Shown: piece by piece, positions 20,188 through 23,963 of the stretch | How positions within the stretch are numbered: position 1 is the first letter of the stretch | Layout: every line of letters starts with the position of its first letter | NCBI GenBank assembly: GCA_009786675.1 | Contig: WQRP01000001.1 | Location: forward strand, 2,903 to 26,865 | DNA length: 23,963 nt | From: Treponema sp. | GTDB lineage: Bacteria > Spirochaetota > Spirochaetia > Treponematales > Breznakiellaceae | Direction of reading: 5' to 3' | Position numbers and translations under genes: made by a program | The notes under the pieces: generated by a model | The model's database searches: none | Seen by the model: the letters and a program-made list of their open reading frames with translations, nothing else | What the model was told of the DNA's origin: nothing

Positions 20188-21151
20188 AAAACTGCTTTTC
20201 AGGCTGGCCAACAACTGGCCGGCCAAGGTGCTTTCCGTGGCGCTGGCCCTGGCCCTGGTGGTCGTCTACAGGGTCAGCACCCTTTCGACGCGCACCCTAA
20301 GCGTCCCCCTCGCGGTCGAGACCAGCCACGCGCTGATCCCCGCCAGCGAGTTCCCCGGGAGCGTCCGGGTGACCCTGCGCGGCGACGAGGAGGGCGTCCG
20401 GTCGATTGCCGACGGCGACATCGAGGCCTTCCTGGACCTGTCCAGGCACGAGTTCGAGGGATGGTACCGATCCCCGGTGCAGATCCGCCGGAGGGGGACC
20501 GCCCTGGAGGTGGAACCCCTGGAAATATCGGTCAACCCCACGGAGGTCTCGGTAAGGCTGGACCGCCGGATCAGCATGGTCCTGCCGCTGGTCGCGCCCG
20601 TCCAGGGGAGCGTCGCGTCCGGCTTCGACCTTGTCTCCCATTCCATATCGCCCGCCGAGGTTTCCGTGTCCGGGCCGGTTGGCATCCTGGGGGATCTTGT
20701 CGTGGTCAACACGTCCCCGGTCGTCCTGGAGGGCAGGAGCAGCGACTTCAGCGTCCAGGTGGGCATCATAAACCCGAGCAACCTTCTGTCGATACGCGAG
20801 GGGGCGGCCGAGTTCCGGGGGCTTGTCCGCCCGGCGGTCCCGGTGCGGAACATCGAGGCGATACCGATCACGCTGTCGGGCCTTCCCCCCGGGCTGGCCG
20901 CCGACTGGGACGGCAGGACCGGCAGCGTCCGGATCGAGGGAAGCTGGGACCGCATCGACGCCTTCAGCCCGCCCCCCGGCTTTCTTTCGGTCGACGGGTC
21001 GGCCGTGGCGGAGCCCGGGACGCACGTCCTGCCGGTCAGGGTAAGCCTGCCGGAGGGCTTCGCCCTTATAAGGCAGGAGCCGGAAAGCCTGGTTCTTGAG
21101 GTCACCCTGTACGGGTACGACGAGCCGGAGGAGGAGGATACCCAGCCTTGA
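20168..21151 (+). CDS. cdaR: CdaR, YbbR-domain regulator of CdaA
   Basis: A 327-residue protein with a short cytoplasmic N-terminus, one membrane helix (about 18-35: PAKVLSVALALALVVVYR), and extracytoplasmic YbbR repeats of about 80 residues (e.g. SVPLAVETSHALIPASEFPG; ISMVLPLVAPVQGSVASGFD; AIPITLSGLPPGLAADWD). The third repeat is followed by an acidic tail (DEPEEEDTQP). YbbR/CdaR proteins bind CdaA and modulate c-di-AMP production; the pairing cdaA-cdaR is widely conserved. The ATG at 20168 lies inside cdaA. Its TGA stop shares bases with the TTG start of acpS (TTGA, 21148-21151). Confidence 0.93.
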   Translation: MFWLNGRKLLFRLANNWPAKVLSVALALALVVVYRVSTLSTRTLSVPLAVETSHALIPASEFPGSVRVTLRGDEEGVRSIADGDIEAFLDLSRHEFEGWYRSPVQIRRRGTALEVEPLEISVNPTEVSVRLDRRISMVLPLVAPVQGSVASGFDLVSHSISPAEVSVSGPVGILGDLVVVNTSPVVLEGRSSDFSVQVGIINPSNLLSIREGAAEFRGLVRPAVPVRNIEAIPITLSGLPPGLAADWDGRTGSVRIEGSWDRIDAFSPPPGFLSVDGSAVAEPGTHVLPVRVSLPEGFALIRQEPESLVLEVTLYGYDEPEEEDTQP

Positions 21152-21564
21152 TCGCCGGCATAGGGGTGGACATGGTCGACGCGCGGCGCATGGACCGCTG
21201 GCGCGGCGTGCCCGGCCTTTTGGAGCGCTACTTCCACCCGGAGGAACTCGCCGCCGCCATGGCCAGGGGACGCGGCGCGAGCCTTTCCCTGGCGGCCCGC
21301 TTCGCCGCCAAGGAGGCCTTCGGCAAGGCGATCGGGACGGGGCTTGCAGGAATCGTGTTAAAGGATATCATGGTAAGAAGCAACGACAAGGGGAGGCCCG
21401 AGATCCGGGTCTCCGGGACGGCGCGGGCGGCCCTGGACGAAAGCGGGGCCGACCGCGCGCACCTGTCTATAACGCACGAACGGGACCACGCGGTCGCGAT
21501 GGTGGTCCTGGAATCTCTGGGCGAAAAGGGGGAAAGCCAATGGGCAAAGAAGAGCGCGAGCTGA
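21148..21564 (+). CDS. acpS: AcpS, holo-[acyl-carrier-protein] synthase
   Basis: A 138-residue Sfp-type phosphopantetheinyl transferase that activates acyl carrier protein with the 4'-phosphopantetheine arm of CoA. The N-terminus MIAGIGVDMVDARRM with the magnesium ligand Asp8, and the AARFAAKEAFGKAIGTGL motif (Glu56, Lys60), are diagnostic; SITHERDHAVAMVV closes the family core. The start is TTG 21148, overlapping the cdaR stop (TTGA), with GGAGGAGGAGGA about 10 nt upstream. The TTG is convincing because the family N-terminus begins exactly there. Its last 25 nt overlap the next gene, giving a short polar tail (GEKGESQWAKKSAS) beyond the usual ~125 residues. Confidence 0.95.
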   Translation: MIAGIGVDMVDARRMDRWRGVPGLLERYFHPEELAAAMARGRGASLSLAARFAAKEAFGKAIGTGLAGIVLKDIMVRSNDKGRPEIRVSGTARAALDESGADRAHLSITHERDHAVAMVVLESLGEKGESQWAKKSAS

Positions 21565-22415
21565 AGATATCGTTCGTCTCGAAGAAGCAGTATTCCTGTC
21601 CGGTCTGCGACGCGAAGTTCCACAAGGAGGAGCTTCTTTCCGGGGGGGGCAGGCTTATAGCCGGGGCCCTTACCGACGAGCTGCACCGGCTTTTCGAGCC
21701 CTCGTCCAGGTACGGCGACATCTACCCCCTGGCCTACACCACGGTCGTCTGCCCGTCCTGCTGGTTCGCCTCGACGGAGGCGGATTTCCCGCTTCTGCCG
21801 AAGACGACGAAGGGGCTTGCCTACTCGGACCGCGGCAACCGCAAGAACGACGCGCTGATGGTCTTTCCGGGCACGGACTTTACCCAGCCCAGGGGGCTCA
21901 TGGAGGGCGCGGCGTCGCTGTACCTGGCCCTTAGGTGCTACGACTTCTACGGCAAGGAGTCCTCGCCCACGATCAAGCGGGGGATTACCTCGATACGCGG
22001 CGCCTGGCTTCTTGACGAGCTGCACAAGAAGTTCCCCGGCGAGAACTACGACTGGATGGCGACGCTCTTCCGGAAAAAGGCCCAGTACTTTTACGGCGAG
22101 GCGCTGTCCCGCGAGCAGAGCGCGACGGAGACCATGTCCGCGCTGAAAAACTTCGGCCCGGACATCGACAAGAACTATTCCTACGAGGGGATGCTCTACC
22201 TGTCCGCCTACCTCCGCTTCAAGCACGGCCCCCCCGCGACCGACACGGAGGAACGCATGGTGGCCCTGGAGGAGGCCCGCAGGACGATCGCGAAAGTCGT
22301 GGGCATGGGCAAAAAGTCCAGCGACAAGCCGGAGGCGTTCCTGGACCAGGCCAGAAAAATATACTACGCCATCAACGCCGAAATGGAAGAGATTAAGGCG
22401 CGGGAATCCGCTTGA
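21540..22415 (+). CDS. DUF2225-family protein with paired CxxC motifs
   Basis: A 291-residue cytoplasmic protein of the DUF2225 family, function unknown. Two CxxC pairs, CPVC (20-23) and CPSC (71-74), should bind one zinc ion. The remaining two thirds are helical and TPR-like (e.g. ASLYLALRCYDFYGKE, YDWMATLFRKKAQYFYGEAL, YSYEGMLYLSAYLRFKHG), the normal make-up of the family. The frame extends upstream to 21096 through acpS in another frame; ATG 21540, preceded by AAGGGGGAAAG, gives the family start MGKEERELKISFVSKKQYSC. It overlaps acpS by 25 nt and truA by 4 nt (TTGA), so it belongs to the cdaA operon. DUF2225 genes recur in spirochaetes and Firmicutes. Confidence 0.9.
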   Translation: MGKEERELKISFVSKKQYSCPVCDAKFHKEELLSGGGRLIAGALTDELHRLFEPSSRYGDIYPLAYTTVVCPSCWFASTEADFPLLPKTTKGLAYSDRGNRKNDALMVFPGTDFTQPRGLMEGAASLYLALRCYDFYGKESSPTIKRGITSIRGAWLLDELHKKFPGENYDWMATLFRKKAQYFYGEALSREQSATETMSALKNFGPDIDKNYSYEGMLYLSAYLRFKHGPPATDTEERMVALEEARRTIAKVVGMGKKSSDKPEAFLDQARKIYYAINAEMEEIKARESA

Positions 22416-23176
22416 CACGGACGGTCAGGCTTCGCCTTGCCTACGACGGGACCGATTTTTGCGGCTGGCAGAGGCAGGCGAATTCCGGGGAGGGGCGGCG
22501 GTCGGTGCAGGAATGCGTCGAGGCGGCCCTGGCCAGGATGCACAAGCACCCGGTGGCCCTTACCGGGGCCGGGCGTACCGACTCCGGGGTGCACGCCTCG
22601 GGGCAGGTCGCGGGTTTCCGCACCGACATCAAAAACATCGAGCCCGGCCGCTTCGTCCAGGCGCTCAACGGCCTTTTGCCCGGGGACGTGCGGGTGCTCG
22701 AGGCCCGGGAAACCGTCCCGGACTTCCACGCCCGCTTCGACGCCAGTTCCAGGACATACCGCTACCATTTTGTCTGCGGGCGGCACGCGCTTCCCCACGA
22801 GAGCCGCTACGCCCTGCAACTGTGGCGCAGGCCCCGCGTGGATCTTTTGAACGCCTACTGCCGCCAGCTTATCGGGGAAAGGGACTGCTCGGTTTTCGCG
22901 GCGGCCGGGGATTCGTCCAGGTCGCGGCACAGGCACGTCTCGCGCGCCGTTTTCTTTCCCGAGGGCGACGGCCTGGTCTTCGAGATCTGCGCCAACGCCT
23001 TTCTGTGGAAGATGGTGCGGTCCGTGGCGGGAACCCTGCTCCACTACGAGGAGCGCGGCGCGCCGCCCGGGCTTTTTAGGGAGGCCGTCGAGTCCGGCGA
23101 CCGGGGGCTTGCCGGCCCCACCCTGCCGCCCCAGGGGCTGTTCCTTTGGAGGGTCGCCTACCACAGGCAGGCTTGA
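22412..23176 (+). CDS. truA: TruA, tRNA pseudouridine(38-40) synthase
   Basis: A 254-residue enzyme that isomerises uridines 38-40 in the tRNA anticodon stem. The N-terminus VRLRLAYDGTDFCGWQRQ, the catalytic GAGRTDSGVHASGQ (Asp57) and the C-terminal FEICANAFLWKMVRSVAGTLL are all typical; the length is standard. The start is TTG 22412, overlapping the upstream TGA as TTGA, exactly as acpS overlaps cdaR. Only a weak ribosome site is visible, so expression probably depends on coupling. It is the last gene of the cdaA operon; no clear terminator follows, only a CCGAA/TTCGG stem (23212-23231) within TruA's 101-nt downstream gap. Confidence 0.95.
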   Translation: MTRTVRLRLAYDGTDFCGWQRQANSGEGRRSVQECVEAALARMHKHPVALTGAGRTDSGVHASGQVAGFRTDIKNIEPGRFVQALNGLLPGDVRVLEARETVPDFHARFDASSRTYRYHFVCGRHALPHESRYALQLWRRPRVDLLNAYCRQLIGERDCSVFAAAGDSSRSRHRHVSRAVFFPEGDGLVFEICANAFLWKMVRSVAGTLLHYEERGAPPGLFREAVESGDRGLAGPTLPPQGLFLWRVAYHRQA

Positions 23177-23263
23177 TTCCATTCGATCGCCAGTGCGTAC
23201 CCAAGGCCCAACCGAATGTCAAGATTTTCGGCCCGCGAAAACCCAAGCAAGGCGCGAGTTCTC

Positions 23264-23277
23264 GCCCTAATAAGGGC
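23264..23277 (+). promoter_or_regulatory. Hairpin burying the ribosome site of the rpn-like gene
   Basis: GCCCT (23264-23268) and AGGGC (23273-23277) pair around AATA, and the ATG follows immediately. The only Shine-Dalgarno-like run, AAGGG (23272-23276), is almost wholly inside the stem and ends 1 nt before the ATG, predicting poor translation. Confidence 0.4.
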
Positions 23278-23963
23278 ATGAAAACAAACAAGAAAAACAA
23301 GCCCTTACGAAGGTTCAGCCCGCTCAACGACTTCCTGTTCTACAAGACGATGGGGGAAAAGGGCGACGAACCGCAGCTTATCGGATTCCTGAACGCGGTC
23401 CTTGCGCCCTCGGGAAGAAAACCCGTCGAGACGGTCGATATCCTCGACAAGAAAATCTACACCAAGGACGTAATCGGCGGAAAGTCATGCCCGCTGGACG
23501 TTAGGGCGGTTCTTTCCGACGGAAGCCGGGTGAACATCGAGGTGCAGGTCCGCGACAAGAAAAACATGGACCGCCGCAGCCTGTTCTACTGGGGAAAGAT
23601 GTACGCCGAGACCCTGCAAAGCGGGGGCGACTACAGGGATCTCCCCGACACGATCGCGATAAACATCGTGGGCTACGACTTTCCGGCCGGGGGCGGCGCG
23701 CACACTCGCTTCCGACTTAGGGAGGCGACCGACCCCACCCTGGAACTGACGGGCGCGATGGAAATCCACTTCCTGAATGTGGTAAAATGGAGGGGACAGG
23801 CAAGGAGGGACTTTTCCGGGGATCCCCTGCACCGCTGGCTTGCGTGGCTGGATCCGGAAAGTCCGCCCGAGACAATCGAGGAGGTCAAGAGCATGGACAT
23901 CGCGATAGCGCACGCTGACGGCAGGCAGAGAGCCGTGATGCGGGGCAGGAGGGCGCGGGAGGC
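23278..23963 (+). CDS. Rpn-family PD-(D/E)XK nuclease / putative transposase, 3' truncated by window
   Basis: 228 complete codons of a gene that is still open at the window end. It has the features of the Rpn/PDDEXK_2 family (recombination-promoting nucleases, often annotated as transposases). The basic N-terminus is followed by FSPLNDFLFYKTMGE and LIGFLNAVL. The catalytic core has Asp74 in PLDVRAVL and Glu88-x-Gln90 in NIEVQV, with the helix RRSLFYWGKMYAETL and the strand INIVGYDF. A mid-protein MEIHFLNVVKW matches the family pattern of a beta strand after the core. Such genes are multicopy in many treponemes and gut bacteria. The ATG at 23278 is the first available and gives the family start; the catalytic residues look intact. 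I see no terminal inverted repeats or target duplication in the part present. Confidence 0.9.
   Translation, partial: MKTNKKNKPLRRFSPLNDFLFYKTMGEKGDEPQLIGFLNAVLAPSGRKPVETVDILDKKIYTKDVIGGKSCPLDVRAVLSDGSRVNIEVQVRDKKNMDRRSLFYWGKMYAETLQSGGDYRDLPDTIAINIVGYDFPAGGGAHTRFRLREATDPTLELTGAMEIHFLNVVKWRGQARRDFSGDPLHRWLAWLDPESPPETIEEVKSMDIAIAHADGRQRAVMRGRRARE

Noticed and set aside
21228..22418. 396-codon minus-strand frame opposite acpS and the DUF2225 gene
   Set aside because: It is antisense to two recognisable genes and has shadow-type composition; the same applies to 19000-20226 (minus) and 9610-11127 (plus).
23177..23277. Insertion-sequence end (terminal inverted repeat) upstream of the Rpn-like gene
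   Set aside because: The stems seen (23212-23231, 23264-23277) are local hairpins. No matching distal end or target duplication can be seen because the gene leaves the window.

Overview
The window is a dense, GC-rich (about 60-65% by eye) chromosomal segment that is most likely from a spirochaete of the Treponema type. The main evidence is at the left end: two tandem FlaB-type core flagellins, then FlaG, an unusually long FliD, a conserved unknown protein and a PilZ protein, followed by tsaE and tsaB. From memory this resembles the flaB-fliD neighbourhood of treponemes, but I could not check it. An Rpn-type PD-(D/E)XK nuclease/transposase gene runs off the right end. I see no phage, plasmid, CRISPR or tRNA/rRNA signal.

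Layout. 1-6262: motility block (flaB 3' end, flaB, flaG, fliD, unknown 280-aa protein, PilZ c-di-GMP protein). 6325-7771: small unknown protein, tsaE and tsaB (t6A tRNA modification). 7768-11295 (minus): smpB, a membrane-anchored PEGA/SUMF1-like protein, and recQ. 11391-13007 (plus): exported NlpC/P60 peptidase with an extra beta-rich C-terminal domain, then an O6-alkylguanine-DNA alkyltransferase. 12967-15610 (minus): two overlapping genes for unrecognised polytopic membrane proteins. 15611-15905: non-coding, with two pairs of DnaA-box-like 9-mers. 15906-16460 (minus): STAS/zinc-ribbon protein. 16564-18486 (plus): TrmJ-like methyltransferase and a Mbeg1-like alpha/beta hydrolase. 18491-19261 (minus): RlmB/TrmH-like methyltransferase. 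19345-23176 (plus): tightly overlapped cdaA-cdaR-acpS-DUF2225-truA. 23278-end: Rpn-family nuclease.

Regulatory signals are the most interesting part. Both flaB (start 702) and flaG (start 1774) are preceded by a short hairpin whose hexaloop is ATGGAC, and about 25 nt downstream by a Shine-Dalgarno embedded in ATGGAG. This is the two-site arrangement expected for a CsrA/FliW-type translational switch on flagellar filament genes. The flaB-flaB spacer is a dense series of perfect hairpins. Separately, several genes that lack a Shine-Dalgarno (starts at 9756-, 11391+, 15610-, 17326+, 19261-, and possibly 16564+) have a -10 hexamer only 5-6 nt before the start codon. In several of these a -35 sits exactly 17 nt further upstream, including two perfect TTGACA boxes. 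That geometry predicts leaderless mRNAs.

The region links two second-messenger systems: c-di-GMP reception by PilZ beside the filament genes, and c-di-AMP synthesis by CdaA/CdaR. Gene packing is extreme, with ATGA and TTGA stop/start overlaps, convergent 3' overlaps and abutting TAA/ATG. Long open frames antisense to these genes are GC-rich shadows and are left out.
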